NCBI RefSeq assembly: GCF_015352445.1
Contig: NZ_JADKPO010000001.1
Span: 186,001-250,000 of the forward strand
Length of the DNA: 64,000 bases
Direction: 5' to 3'
From: Nocardioides agariphilus
Lineage (GTDB): Bacteria > Actinomycetota > Actinomycetes > Propionibacteriales > Nocardioidaceae
Part shown: in pieces, positions 8,109 to 15,888 of the stretch
Numbering within the stretch: position 1 is the stretch's first letter
Layout of the letters: each line of letters starts with the position of its first letter
Notes under the pieces: model-generated
The model's input: the letters and a program-made list of their open reading frames with translations, nothing else
What the model was told of the DNA's origin: nothing
The model's database searches: none
Program-made: the position numbers and the translations under genes

Positions 8109-9598
8109 CCGAGGAGCAGCCCGCTCCTCCGGCACCGCAGGTGCTGGTTGCCGTCAAGGCACGCTGGCGCCAGCTCGTCGCCATCGCGGCCGCGCTCGCG
8201 ATCGTCCTCCCCCTGGCCTGGATGTGGTGGGACAGCCGGATGCCCGGCACCTACTCGGTCATGGACATGGGGTACGTCGACGCGGGCGGCGGCCCGGAGC
8301 CGATGGGCTCGATGGCGGCAGGCCATGCCGGGCACGAGATGACCAGCGTCGCCGACCTGGTCGCCGACCCCGGCCGCGAGCCCGACGTAGTCGTCGAGCT
8401 CACCGCCACGCAGGGGCAGGTGACGCTGGCCTCGGGTCGCAAGGTCGACGGCTTCATGTTCAACGGCACCTCGCCTGGGCCCACCATCGAGGCCACTGAG
8501 GGCGACCTGCTCGAAGTACGCGTGCACAACGACGACGTGGGCGAGGGCATCAGCGTGCACTGGCACGGCGTCGACGTGCCCAACGCCGAGGACGGAGTCG
8601 CGGGCGTCACCCAGGACGCGATCCGCGCGGGCGAGGACCACACCTACCGGTTCGTCGTCGACGACCCCGGCACCTACTGGTACCACTCCCACCAGGTGTC
8701 CCACACGCAGGTGCTGCGAGGACTGTTCGGGGCGCTCGTCGTCCATCATCGCGATGCCACCCAGGACGCCGACGTGCTCGCCGTCACGCACACCTATGGC
8801 GGCACGCGCACGCTGAACGGCGAGGAGGGCGTGGTCACCGAGGACGTCGCAGCCGGCGCGGTGGTGCGGGTGCGCATCGTCAACACCGACAACGGCGCGG
8901 CGCAGGCCTGGACGTCCGGTCCGTTCCAGGTGCTCGCGGTCGACGGACGAGACGTCAACGGACCCACCGACGTGGAGGGGCAGCGGGTCTCGGTGCCTGC
9001 GGGCGGGAGGTACGACCTCGAGGTGACCGCGCCGGCTCGCGTCCAGATCGGCTCGACCGCCCTGGTCCTCGGCGAGGACCCGGGAGAGGTACCGCAACCT
9101 CGCGAGAAGCTCGACATGCTGGCCTACGGTGAACCGGCGGCGCTGCCCTTCGACCCGACCGATCCCGACCGCACCTTCCGCTACTCCATCGGCCGGCGTC
9201 CGGGATTCCTCGACGGCAAGCCCGGCTTCTGGTGGTCGATCAACGGCCACCTGTGGCCCGACGTGCCGATGTACCTCGTCGAGGAGGGCGACGTGGTCGT
9301 CATGGAGATCGAGAACCACAGCGGCGAGGTGCACCCGATGCACCTGCACGGCCACCACGCGGTCGTCATCGCCCGAGACGGCAAGGCCGCAACGGGCAGT
9401 CCTTGGTGGGTCGACTCCCTCGACGTCGACAACGACGAGACCTTGACCATCGCCTTCCTCGCCGACAACCCCGGCATCTGGATGGACCACTGCCACAACC
9501 TCAAGCACGCCGTTCAAGGACTCGTGGCGCACCTGATGTACAGCGGCGTCGACACGCCGTACCGCCTCGGCGACGACAGCGGCAACGAGCCCGAGTAG
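8105..9598 (+). CDS. Membrane-anchored multicopper oxidase
   Basis: A 497-residue protein with an N-terminal membrane anchor (about 23-42) and an extracytoplasmic cupredoxin part. All four copper-ligand motifs are present: HWHG near 152, WYHSHQ near 192, HPMHLHGHH near 409 and HCHNLKH near 461. These provide the type 1, 2 and 3 sites, so it should be active. A Met/His-rich stretch (PMGSMAAGHAGHEM) follows the anchor, suggesting copper binding. Domain spacing resembles laccase-like and copper-efflux oxidases. Starts with GTG overlapping the upstream membrane gene. Substrate (Cu(I), phenols or other) is not determined. Confidence 0.88.
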   Translation: MTEEQPAPPAPQVLVAVKARWRQLVAIAAALAIVLPLAWMWWDSRMPGTYSVMDMGYVDAGGGPEPMGSMAAGHAGHEMTSVADLVADPGREPDVVVELTATQGQVTLASGRKVDGFMFNGTSPGPTIEATEGDLLEVRVHNDDVGEGISVHWHGVDVPNAEDGVAGVTQDAIRAGEDHTYRFVVDDPGTYWYHSHQVSHTQVLRGLFGALVVHHRDATQDADVLAVTHTYGGTRTLNGEEGVVTEDVAAGAVVRVRIVNTDNGAAQAWTSGPFQVLAVDGRDVNGPTDVEGQRVSVPAGGRYDLEVTAPARVQIGSTALVLGEDPGEVPQPREKLDMLAYGEPAALPFDPTDPDRTFRYSIGRRPGFLDGKPGFWWSINGHLWPDVPMYLVEEGDVVVMEIENHSGEVHPMHLHGHHAVVIARDGKAATGSPWWVDSLDVDNDETLTIAFLADNPGIWMDHCHNLKHAVQGLVAHLMYSGVDTPYRLGDDSGNEPE

Positions 9599-9600
9599 CC

Positions 9601-9652
9601 GATTCGTCGGCAAGTCCGAGCGGAGGAAGTCCCGGTAAACCGCTGACGAATC
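9601..9652. repeat. Inverted repeat after the multicopper oxidase gene
   Basis: GATTCGTC at 9601-9608 and GACGAATC at 9645-9652 are perfect complements, extending to 10 of 11 bases, separated by 36 bp. It lies just after the multicopper oxidase stop (9596-9598). It could fold into a long stem as a terminator-like structure; there is no T tract. Confidence 0.4.
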
Positions 9653-9679
9653 AAGCGGGTGGCCGCACAGTAGGTCGCT

Positions 9680-10438
9680 ATGGGCAACCTCAGCGACGAG
9701 CTCGTGCAGCGACTGCGAGCGCGAGCACTCGATCCCGCCGGCCGCTCGGGAGACGCCGCCTTGGCAGCGCAGAGCATCTCTGTAGGCGATGCTCTGGCCG
9801 CGCAGCGAGCCGAGCTGGCTGGGCAGCCGGCGGGCATCCAGGAGGGCGTGAACGAGTACCTGCAGGGCATGAGCTCACCGTTCGCCGGCATGATCCACAA
9901 CGCCCTCACCGGCGACGGCAGGCAGGCCGGAGGCCTGCTCGGCGCGCTCTCGAGGCTGACCGGAGGCAAGCAGCTGTACGCGATGACCGGTTCAGGCCCG
10001 GTGTCCTTCGGCAGCTCGGCCGACCCGACGCCCGCGCCGCCTCCCGCCACCGAGACTGCTGTCGCGGACGCCGAGCACCGCCTGGGGTTTGCGCTACCGG
10101 GCGAACTTCGGCGCTTCTACCTGGAGGTTGCCGACGGTGGCGTCGGTCCGGGCGCCGGCGTCTACAGTCTCGACGAGCTCCTCGACAAGCACCGCGAGGT
10201 GACGTCCGAGCCGGTCGGCCCGCAAGGGCAGGACTGGCCGTCCACCCTGCTGCCGATCAGCGGCGAGGACTGGGACCTGGTATCGCTCGACCGTACGACG
10301 GGCCGCCTCGTCTACTGGGACCTCGAGGAGCTCGACGACGACGACGAGCTGCCCCCGGGCCAGCCCACCTGGGCCGCGTCGTTCGTCCCCGAGGCCGACA
10401 GCCTCCAGGCCTGGCTCAGCTCCTGGCTCGACGACTGA
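9680..10438 (+). CDS. SMI1/KNR4 (SUKH)-family protein
   Basis: 252 residues. The C-terminal half (about 125-250) has the SUKH pattern: AEHRLGFALPGELRRFYLEVADGG split as AEHRLGFALPGEL and RRFYLEVADGG, then LLPISGEDWDLVSLD and a closing W. The N-terminal 110 residues are helical and unrelated. SUKH proteins are often immunity proteins for polymorphic toxins, but many are stand-alone. I see no toxin gene beside it. Function therefore unassigned beyond the fold. Confidence 0.72.
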   Translation: MGNLSDELVQRLRARALDPAGRSGDAALAAQSISVGDALAAQRAELAGQPAGIQEGVNEYLQGMSSPFAGMIHNALTGDGRQAGGLLGALSRLTGGKQLYAMTGSGPVSFGSSADPTPAPPPATETAVADAEHRLGFALPGELRRFYLEVADGGVGPGAGVYSLDELLDKHREVTSEPVGPQGQDWPSTLLPISGEDWDLVSLDRTTGRLVYWDLEELDDDDELPPGQPTWAASFVPEADSLQAWLSSWLDD

Positions 10439-10469
10439 CTGGACGGACCGGGGTGGTCGGGCGGTCGGG

Positions 10470-10489
10470 ATCCCCGGACATCCGGGGAT
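10470..10489. repeat. 20-bp palindrome, copy 1 (CCCCGGA-CA-TCCGGGG core)
   Basis: ATCCCCGGA and TCCGGGGAT pair perfectly around CA. The same 16-bp core recurs at 18443-18462. It sits in the 209-bp gap between the SUKH gene and hyuB, whose 3' ends face each other. A weaker hairpin (TGCTCG/CGAGCA, 10599-10625) also lies in this gap. A bidirectional terminator is possible, but there is no T tract. Confidence 0.55.
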
Positions 10490-10647
10490 TCCGACACTGG
10501 TGACCCCGGCGGCCGCTCCGGAAGGCGTAGGGACCAGCCGTACGGGTCACAAGTTGCGGTCGGCCTGCCTGCTCACCCGAGGTGTAGACCGTCGAGGCTG
10601 CTCGTTCTCGACGTCGTAGCGAGCAATGCCTGCATGATCTCCGGCGC

Positions 10648-12612
10648 TCAACCGATGACGTCCACCGCCGCGTAGGCGGCCCCGTCGGCGAGCCGGGCGT
10701 ACCCGGGGCCGCGGTCGAAGAACGGCGTCTGCTCCTGGTCGACCTTGTCGAGACCACGACCAGCGCGCTCGGCAGCAGTCGCGTCGGCGTCGTAGGCGAG
10801 GGAGTCGTCATCGAGCGAGCCCGTGAGCACCACGCCGTAGGACCTCAGGGCCGCCTGCGCCGACACCTTGCGCCAGATCACGTCCCTGACCACCAGGGAC
10901 GGGTCGCGCGCCAACGGAGAGCCCCAGCCGCCGCCACCCGTCGTCCGGATCCGGATCACCTCGCCTGCCTTCACCGGCTCGCCGTCGGCGAGGGCGTCGA
11001 CCTGGCGCTCGGCAGGCCCTCCGGGGTCGATGGTCACCTCGAACGGCGCACCCGCCAGGCCCCCACGAACACCCCAGCAAGCGAGGATCGAGCGGTCGGC
11101 GATGGACATGAAGTGGGCGTCCTTGAGCATCCGGATGTGCTTCTCGTACCCCAGCCCGCCGCGGTACTCCCCCGCGCCGCCGGAGTCCATCGCCAGCCCC
11201 AGCGACTCGACGCGGAACGGGAAGCGCGCCTCGGTGAACTCGCTCGGCAGATTTCGCGAGTCGGGGACGACGTGGATGGTGTCCTCGCCATCGGCGTAGT
11301 AACGCCCGCCGGAGCCGCCACCGAGGACCTCACGCATCAGGTAGGAACGGCCGTCGAGGTCCTCGCCGTACACACCCGTGTAGCGGATCGTCTCCTGGTC
11401 GGCGGGCATCTTGCCGTCGACCGCCTTGGCTACCACACCCGCGAGCACACCGAGCAGGCGCAGGATCACGAACGTGCGCGCGTTCGTCGGGGCCGGGAAG
11501 ACCGGCGTCAGCAAGGTGCCGGGCTCGGGGAACCGCATCTCGATCAGCGGCACGATGCCCTCGTTGACGTCGAGCTCGGCCATCCGCTCGGGGGTGTCGG
11601 CCAGGTTGCGCAGGATCGGCGCCAGCCACTTCTTGAGGAACACGCCGTCGCTGTAGTCGCCGCAGTGGTTGATCGGGCCCTTGGCCTGTGCCGACGTGCC
11701 GTCGAAGTCCAGGATGATCCGCTCGCCATCGGGGTCGTCGGCGGCCGTGCGGGTCAGGGTGATCCTTTGCGTGTGCAGCATCGGCTCGTCGACGCCGTCG
11801 TGCTCGGCGTAGTCCTCCCAGACCCACGAGCCGACGGGGATCTTGGAGAGGATCTCGCGACGGTACGTCGTGGTGGTGCGGTCGATGATCGCGTCGAAGC
11901 AGGACTCCACGACGTCCACGCCGTAGCGGTCGAACAGCTCGCCCAGCCGCCGCGCGCCCATCAGGCAGGCCGAGCACTCGGCGTCGAGGTCGGCGGCCAG
12001 GCTCTCGGGCATCCGGGAGTTGCGGGTCATGATCGACAGGGCCGCCTTGTTGGGCACGCCGGCGTCCCACAAGCGGATCGGCGGCACCATCAGGCCCTCC
12101 TCGAAGACACTCGTCGCGTGGCTCGGCATCGACCCCGGAACCGCGCCGCCGATGTCGTCGTGGTGGCCGAAGGCCTGCACGAACGCCACCACCTCGCGCT
12201 CGCCGTCCGGCCCGGCGAACACCGGCACCGTCACGCAGAGGTCCGGCAGGTGGCCGATGCCGCCCTCGGAGCGGTAGACGTCGTTGTGGAAGAACACGTC
12301 GCCCTCGCGCATCTCCTGGATCGGGAAGTCACGAGCGACGGGGTGGACGAGCGCGGAGTACGAGCGACCGGTGAGCTTGCGCAGCAGCCGGTCGTGGATG
12401 CCGGCTCGGAAGTCGTGGGCGTCGCGGATCATCGGGCTGCGAGAGGTACGAGCGATGGCGGTCTCGACCTCCATCTCCACGGAAGCCAAGGATCCCTGGA
12501 CGATCTCGACGAGCACCGGGTCTGCGCTCGCCCCGGCGTCCGGGGTCAGCGGGCCGAACGGGAACTGGGTCGGTGCGCGCCGCGATCCGCCGGTCGAGCT
12601 TGTCGAGACCAT
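10648..12612 (-). CDS. hyuB: Hydantoinase B/oxoprolinase-family subunit
   Basis: 654 residues. Characteristic HyuB segments include SPMIRDAHDFRAGIHD near 58-73, FHNDVYRSEGGIGHLPDL near 105-122, the FGHHDDIGG motif, DFDGTSAQAKGPINH and GGLGYEKHIRML. HyuB works with HyuA in ATP-dependent opening of cyclic amides such as 5-oxoproline, N-methylhydantoin or acetophenone-type substrates. Its ATG overlaps the HyuA stop (ATGA), with AGGAG six bases before. The first residues (MVSTSSTGG) are encoded by a palindromic repeat and the C-terminal GLDKVDQ by another, so both ends look remodelled. The conserved part starts near SADPVLVEIVQGSL. Confidence 0.88.
   Translation of the reverse strand: MVSTSSTGGSRRAPTQFPFGPLTPDAGASADPVLVEIVQGSLASVEMEVETAIARTSRSPMIRDAHDFRAGIHDRLLRKLTGRSYSALVHPVARDFPIQEMREGDVFFHNDVYRSEGGIGHLPDLCVTVPVFAGPDGEREVVAFVQAFGHHDDIGGAVPGSMPSHATSVFEEGLMVPPIRLWDAGVPNKAALSIMTRNSRMPESLAADLDAECSACLMGARRLGELFDRYGVDVVESCFDAIIDRTTTTYRREILSKIPVGSWVWEDYAEHDGVDEPMLHTQRITLTRTAADDPDGERIILDFDGTSAQAKGPINHCGDYSDGVFLKKWLAPILRNLADTPERMAELDVNEGIVPLIEMRFPEPGTLLTPVFPAPTNARTFVILRLLGVLAGVVAKAVDGKMPADQETIRYTGVYGEDLDGRSYLMREVLGGGSGGRYYADGEDTIHVVPDSRNLPSEFTEARFPFRVESLGLAMDSGGAGEYRGGLGYEKHIRMLKDAHFMSIADRSILACWGVRGGLAGAPFEVTIDPGGPAERQVDALADGEPVKAGEVIRIRTTGGGGWGSPLARDPSLVVRDVIWRKVSAQAALRSYGVVLTGSLDDDSLAYDADATAAERAGRGLDKVDQEQTPFFDRGPGYARLADGAAYAAVDVIG
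10736..10756. repeat. Short palindromic repeat inside the 3' part of hyuB
   Basis: TGGTCGACCTTGTCGAGACCA is a copy of a short REP-like element of the form TGGTCTCGACAAG-CTCGACCA (read on the minus strand). It codes in frame for GLDKVDQ. Related copies lie at 12590 and 48532. Confidence 0.6.
12590..12612. repeat. Short palindromic repeat spanning the hyuA/hyuB junction
   Basis: CCGGTCGAGCTTGTCGAGAC plus CAT at 12610-12612. On the minus strand the final ATG of the element is the hyuB start, and the element encodes residues 2-8 (VSTSSTG). It is the same family as the copy at 10736, read in a different frame. Confidence 0.6.
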
Positions 12613-14711
12613 CAGTGGCTCCTCGTCACGATCAGGTTCAGGTACTCGTCTACCCGGACCTGGAAGCCCGGGTGGATCGGCACCGTCGACCCGAACTCCT
12701 CGATGATCACCGGCCCGGTCACCTCGCTGCCCGGCAGCAGGTCGGCCCGCGAGACGACCGGCGTGTCGACGTACCCGGCCTCGGCGTCGAAGCAGACCGA
12801 CCTACTCTCACCGGGTCTCGTGACAGGCGCTGGCGCGCCTTGCTCGACCAGCGGCGAGGAACGCCGGATCTCAGGTCTCTTGATCGGCCCGATTCCCGAG
12901 ACCCGCAGGTTCACCCACTCGACCTGCTGGGAGTCGTCGCCGGAGAAGTCGTAGCCGTAAAGAGCGCGATGCTCGGCGTGGAAGGCGTCGGCCACCGAGG
13001 TCAGCGCGCCAGCGTCGAGGGCGCCCTCAGGCACCGGGACGCGCACCTCGAAGGCCTGCCCGAAGTACCGCAGGTCGGCGGTCCTCTGGAACACGTGCTG
13101 CTCGGGCGCGAACCCCTCCTTGGTCAGGGCCTCGGCGGCCTGCGCGGCGAGGGCGCCGTACACGGTGGTCACGTCCTCCGCGTCGAGGCGCTCGGCGAGG
13201 GAGACGTGGGTCTGCACGTAGTCGTTCTTGACGTCGACGGTCAGCAGCCCGAACGCCGAGACGTTGCCGGGGTTGGGCGGGACGAGCACCGTCGGGATGC
13301 CGAGGATGTCCATCAGCCGGCACAGCAGCAACGAGCCCGAGCCGCCGAACGTCGTGAGCGTGAAGTCGCGGACGTCAAGGCCCCGCTTGACGGTGACCTG
13401 GCGCAGCGCGTTGGCCTGGTTCCACGCGGAGATCTCGAGGATGCCGGTCGCACACGACTCGGGCGTCAGGCCGAGCTTCGAGGCCAGCAGGTCCACGCCG
13501 TCACGCGCCACCTCGACGTCGAGCGGGATCTCGCCGCCGAGCAGGTGCGGCGGGATCCGGCCGAGCACGACGTGCGCGTCGGTGATCGTCACCTCGCTCC
13601 CGCCCTTGCCGTAGCAGAGCGGACCGGGGTCGGCGCCCGCCGAGTGGGGCCCGACCTTGAGCGTCCCCTCGGGCGAGAGCCACGCGATGGATCCGCCACC
13701 GGCACCGACCGTGACGACGTCGATCATCGGGATCTTGGACGGGTAGGCACCCACCGATCCCTCGGTCGTCAGCGTCGGCTCGCCGTCGATGACGACGGAC
13801 ACGTCGGTGGAGGTCCCGCCTCCGTCACTCGTGAGCACCTTGTCGAAGCCGGCGACCTGGGCGATGAGCGCCGCCCCGAGCGCCCCCGCGGCTGGACCGC
13901 TCAGCACGGTGGTGATCGGCTGGTGCACGACCTCGTCGGCCGACAGGACCCCACCGTTGGACTTCATCACGTAGAACGGCACGCGCCGCGCGCCGGCGTA
14001 CTCCGAGAGCCGTCCCTTGATGTTGTTGACGTACGCCGCGAGCCGGGGCTTGACCGCCGCGTCGACCAGGGTGGTCATCGCGCGTTCGTACTCGCGGTAC
14101 TCGCGCAGCACCTCGCTGGACAGCGACACCACGGCGTCCGGGTGCTCCTCGGTGAGGACGGCGCGAACCCGCTCCTCGTGCTCCGGGTTGGCATAGGCGT
14201 GCAGGAAGCAGACGCCGAGCGTGTTGATGCCTTGGTCGCGGAACCACCGAGCGACCGCCCGGGCGCCGGCCTCATCGAAGGGCCGCACCTCGGCGCCGGT
14301 GAAGTCGAGGCGCCCGCCGACGCCCTTGACCAGGTGGCGCGGGACGATCCGGTCGGGCTTGACCCAGAAGTAGGAGTTGCCGTAGCCGTCGGGCACCGAC
14401 TGTCGGGCGATCTCGAGCATCGCCTCGTAGCCCTCGGTGGTGATGTAGCCGAGCGCGTCCACCTTCCCCTCGAGCAGCTGGTTGGTGGCGACGGTCGTGC
14501 CGTGGCTGACGGCGCTGATCGCGTCCCCGTCGCCCTCGGGCAGGCCGAGCAGCCCGAGCACCTTGTCGATGCCGGCCATGAAGCCGTCAGCCGGGTTGCC
14601 CGGCGTGGACGGGGTCTTGGTGGTGACCATCTCGCCGGAGTCCTCGTCGAAGGCGACGACGTCGGTGAAGGTGCCACCGGTGTCGATGCCGATGCGGATC
14701 CTGCGAGTCAT
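12612..14711 (-). CDS. hyuA: Hydantoinase A/oxoprolinase-family subunit
   Basis: 699 residues. The N-terminus IGIDTGGTFTDVVAFD is the ASKHA nucleotide-binding start of HyuA/ACX alpha subunits; SHGTTVATNQLLEG, FLHAYANPEHE, VLSGPAAGALGA, SDGGGTSTDVSVI-type and GAGGGSIAW motifs follow in the usual order. It should bind and hydrolyse ATP to drive ring opening of a cyclic amide together with HyuB. Residues about 620-635 (PLVEQGAPAPVTRPGE) match the translation of a large palindromic repeat found elsewhere in the window, an in-frame insertion in a normally variable stretch before the C-terminal domain. A separate promoter is likely in the 48 bp after plsC. Confidence 0.88.
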   Translation of the reverse strand: MTRRIRIGIDTGGTFTDVVAFDEDSGEMVTTKTPSTPGNPADGFMAGIDKVLGLLGLPEGDGDAISAVSHGTTVATNQLLEGKVDALGYITTEGYEAMLEIARQSVPDGYGNSYFWVKPDRIVPRHLVKGVGGRLDFTGAEVRPFDEAGARAVARWFRDQGINTLGVCFLHAYANPEHEERVRAVLTEEHPDAVVSLSSEVLREYREYERAMTTLVDAAVKPRLAAYVNNIKGRLSEYAGARRVPFYVMKSNGGVLSADEVVHQPITTVLSGPAAGALGAALIAQVAGFDKVLTSDGGGTSTDVSVVIDGEPTLTTEGSVGAYPSKIPMIDVVTVGAGGGSIAWLSPEGTLKVGPHSAGADPGPLCYGKGGSEVTITDAHVVLGRIPPHLLGGEIPLDVEVARDGVDLLASKLGLTPESCATGILEISAWNQANALRQVTVKRGLDVRDFTLTTFGGSGSLLLCRLMDILGIPTVLVPPNPGNVSAFGLLTVDVKNDYVQTHVSLAERLDAEDVTTVYGALAAQAAEALTKEGFAPEQHVFQRTADLRYFGQAFEVRVPVPEGALDAGALTSVADAFHAEHRALYGYDFSGDDSQQVEWVNLRVSGIGPIKRPEIRRSSPLVEQGAPAPVTRPGESRSVCFDAEAGYVDTPVVSRADLLPGSEVTGPVIIEEFGSTVPIHPGFQVRVDEYLNLIVTRSH
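12812..12852. repeat. Large palindromic repeat (type B) inserted in frame in hyuA
   Basis: The segment with GTCTCGTGACAGGCGCTGG then CGCGCCTTGCTCGACCAGC matches, with a few mismatches, the type B element at 34127 and 34297 (TTTCGAGACAGGCGCTAGC then GCGCCTTCCTCAACCAGC). It keeps the hyuA frame and encodes LVEQGAPAPVTRP, the counterpart of LVEEGALAPVSKP read through the type B copies. Confidence 0.7.
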
Positions 14712-14759
14712 GCGTCAAGTCTTGCGATGGCGTCGCGAGCGGGCGACGGCAACTAGTGC

Positions 14760-15428
14760 CTAAGCATCCGGCGCGCGGTCGTTGTAGACGCCAGCGGGCT
14801 CTTGGCCGGAGAGCATCTGGATCGCGGCCATGATCTCGTCGGTCACCTCGCGCCGGGCCCTCCCGAGCGGCACGCCGCTCCCGCGGCCGCTGAAGTCCAG
14901 CGCCTTGCCGAACTTGACGGTGACCTTGGCGACCTTGGGGTACCTCGACCCGATCGGCTGGATCCTCTCGGTGCCGACCAGCCCCACGGGCACCACCGGC
15001 ACACCCGCGGTGAGCGCCAGGTGAGCGACGCCGGTGCGACCCCGGTAGAGGCGACCGTCGCGCGAACGGCTGCCCTCGGGGTAGATGCCGAACGCCTCGC
15101 CCCGACCGAGCACCTCCAGCGCCGTCTCCAGGCTGTCGATCGCCGCCTGGGTGTCCTCTCGGTCGACCGGGAGCATGCCCAGACCCTCGAACCAGAGCCG
15201 CTGCGCGGTGCCCTTGACCCCGCTGCCCTTGAAGTAGTCGGACTTGGCGAGGAAGACCACCTTGCGCGGCGCCACGGACGGGATCACGACCGAGTCCACG
15301 AAGCTGAGATGGTTGCTGGCCAAGATGACCCCACCGTCCTTCGGCACGTTCTGCAGGCCGAGGACCCGCGGTCGCCAGATCGCCTTGAGCAGCGGCGGTA
15401 CGACGGCGTGGATCACCTCGTAGATCAC
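14760..15428 (-). CDS. plsC: 1-acyl-sn-glycerol-3-phosphate acyltransferase (PlsC family)
   Basis: 222 residues from the GTG at 15428 (MIYEVIHAVVPPLL as translated). The acyltransferase block I motif appears as NHLSFVDS near 38-45 and block III as IYPEGSRS near 108-115, followed by RGRTGVAHLAL and a VPVVPVGLVG segment. The family acylates lysophosphatidic acid at the cytoplasmic membrane face in phospholipid synthesis; actinobacteria have several paralogues. The ncRNA copy 1 ends about 100 bp upstream on the same strand, so a 5' regulatory link is possible but unproven. Confidence 0.85.
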   Translation of the reverse strand: MIYEVIHAVVPPLLKAIWRPRVLGLQNVPKDGGVILASNHLSFVDSVVIPSVAPRKVVFLAKSDYFKGSGVKGTAQRLWFEGLGMLPVDREDTQAAIDSLETALEVLGRGEAFGIYPEGSRSRDGRLYRGRTGVAHLALTAGVPVVPVGLVGTERIQPIGSRYPKVAKVTVKFGKALDFSGRGSGVPLGRARREVTDEIMAAIQMLSGQEPAGVYNDRAPDA

Positions 15429-15530
15429 CGGCCCATTGTGTCGCGATGAGACCGCCGTGTCGCAGGGGGTTCCTCCGCGGCCGTTGCGCGAGGTCTGCAC
15501 CCAGGTCCGAGCGCGCTGCGCTCGCCGGAG

Positions 15531-15575
15531 AAATAGGTGAAGGGCCCTCGCGAGTATGAGTCGCAAGGGCCCTTC
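15531..15575 (-). terminator. Intrinsic terminator-like hairpin of ncRNA copy 1
   Basis: On the minus strand GAAGGGCCC-TTGCGA, loop CTCATAC, TCGCGA-GGGCCCTTC forms a 15-bp stem (one U-G pair that works only in minus-strand RNA), followed by ACCTATTT. The loop and tail are identical in copy 2. Confidence 0.8.
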
Positions 15576-15772
15576 AGGTTGACCGGTACCGGTGACGCTT
15601 CCGATCGATCAGCCCTCCGTCTCCAGTCCCGACAGCTTCGTCACCCTGCTGCCGCCGCTGGGCTTGCGCCCGCGGTGTGGACCTTCGCCTTCCGGCTGAT
15701 CCCGCTCTCCCCGGAGGGATTGCGTAGGAGAGTTCTATGTCCTGCGCGAGCCACCGCGCAAGAGGAAACCCC
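15531..15772 (-). ncRNA. Unidentified structured RNA, copy 1
   Basis: About 240 nt without a credible reading frame, colinear with a second copy at 16728-16958 on the opposite strand. Shared blocks in RNA order: CCTCTTGCG (15765-15757), TAGAACTCTCC (15737-15727), CCTCCGGGGAG (15717-15707), GGTCCACAC (15683-15675), GGTGAC (15645-15640), GTCGGGAC (15633-15626), GTCACC (15596-15591), terminator. GGTGAC pairs with GTCACC around a 43-nt interior. CTCTCC pairs with GGAGAG across a CCTCC-containing loop. The 5' end is set by the first shared block, not a mapped start. It lies upstream of plsC on the same strand, so it could be a leader, but copy 2 has no downstream gene, which favours an independent small RNA. 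I do not recognise a known family; 6S/Ms1-like RNAs should be compared. Confidence 0.65.
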
Positions 15773-15808
15773 AAGAAAAATGGGGGAATTCTCGACATTG
15801 CCCCGTCG

Positions 15809-15877
15809 TCCACACGGATGGCCGATTCCTCCACAGGGATCGGCCCGTCATCCACAGGACCGGACCGCACCTGTGGA
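15809..15877 (-). promoter_or_regulatory. 21-bp-spaced TGTGGA site array upstream of ncRNA copy 1
   Basis: Reading toward the RNA, TGTGGA occurs with its start at 15856, 15835 and 15814, exactly 21 bp apart, with contexts CTGTGGATGA, CTGTGGAGGA and GTGTGGACGA. A fourth site in the opposite orientation begins at 15877, again 21 bp away. The same design precedes copy 2. Spacing of two helical turns implies one protein bound repeatedly to one face of the DNA. Confidence 0.65.
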
Positions 15878-15888
15878 CTCCGGCGCCG

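Noticed and set aside
7991-9613. Long minus-strand frame opposite the multicopper oxidase
   Set aside because: An antisense shadow of high-GC codon bias; the plus-strand product has all copper-site motifs while this frame resembles nothing.
10470-10489. Rho-independent terminator
   Set aside because: The stem is strong, but there is no T tract on either strand and a second identical core lies in front of a gene start at 18443, so a general terminator label is not justified.
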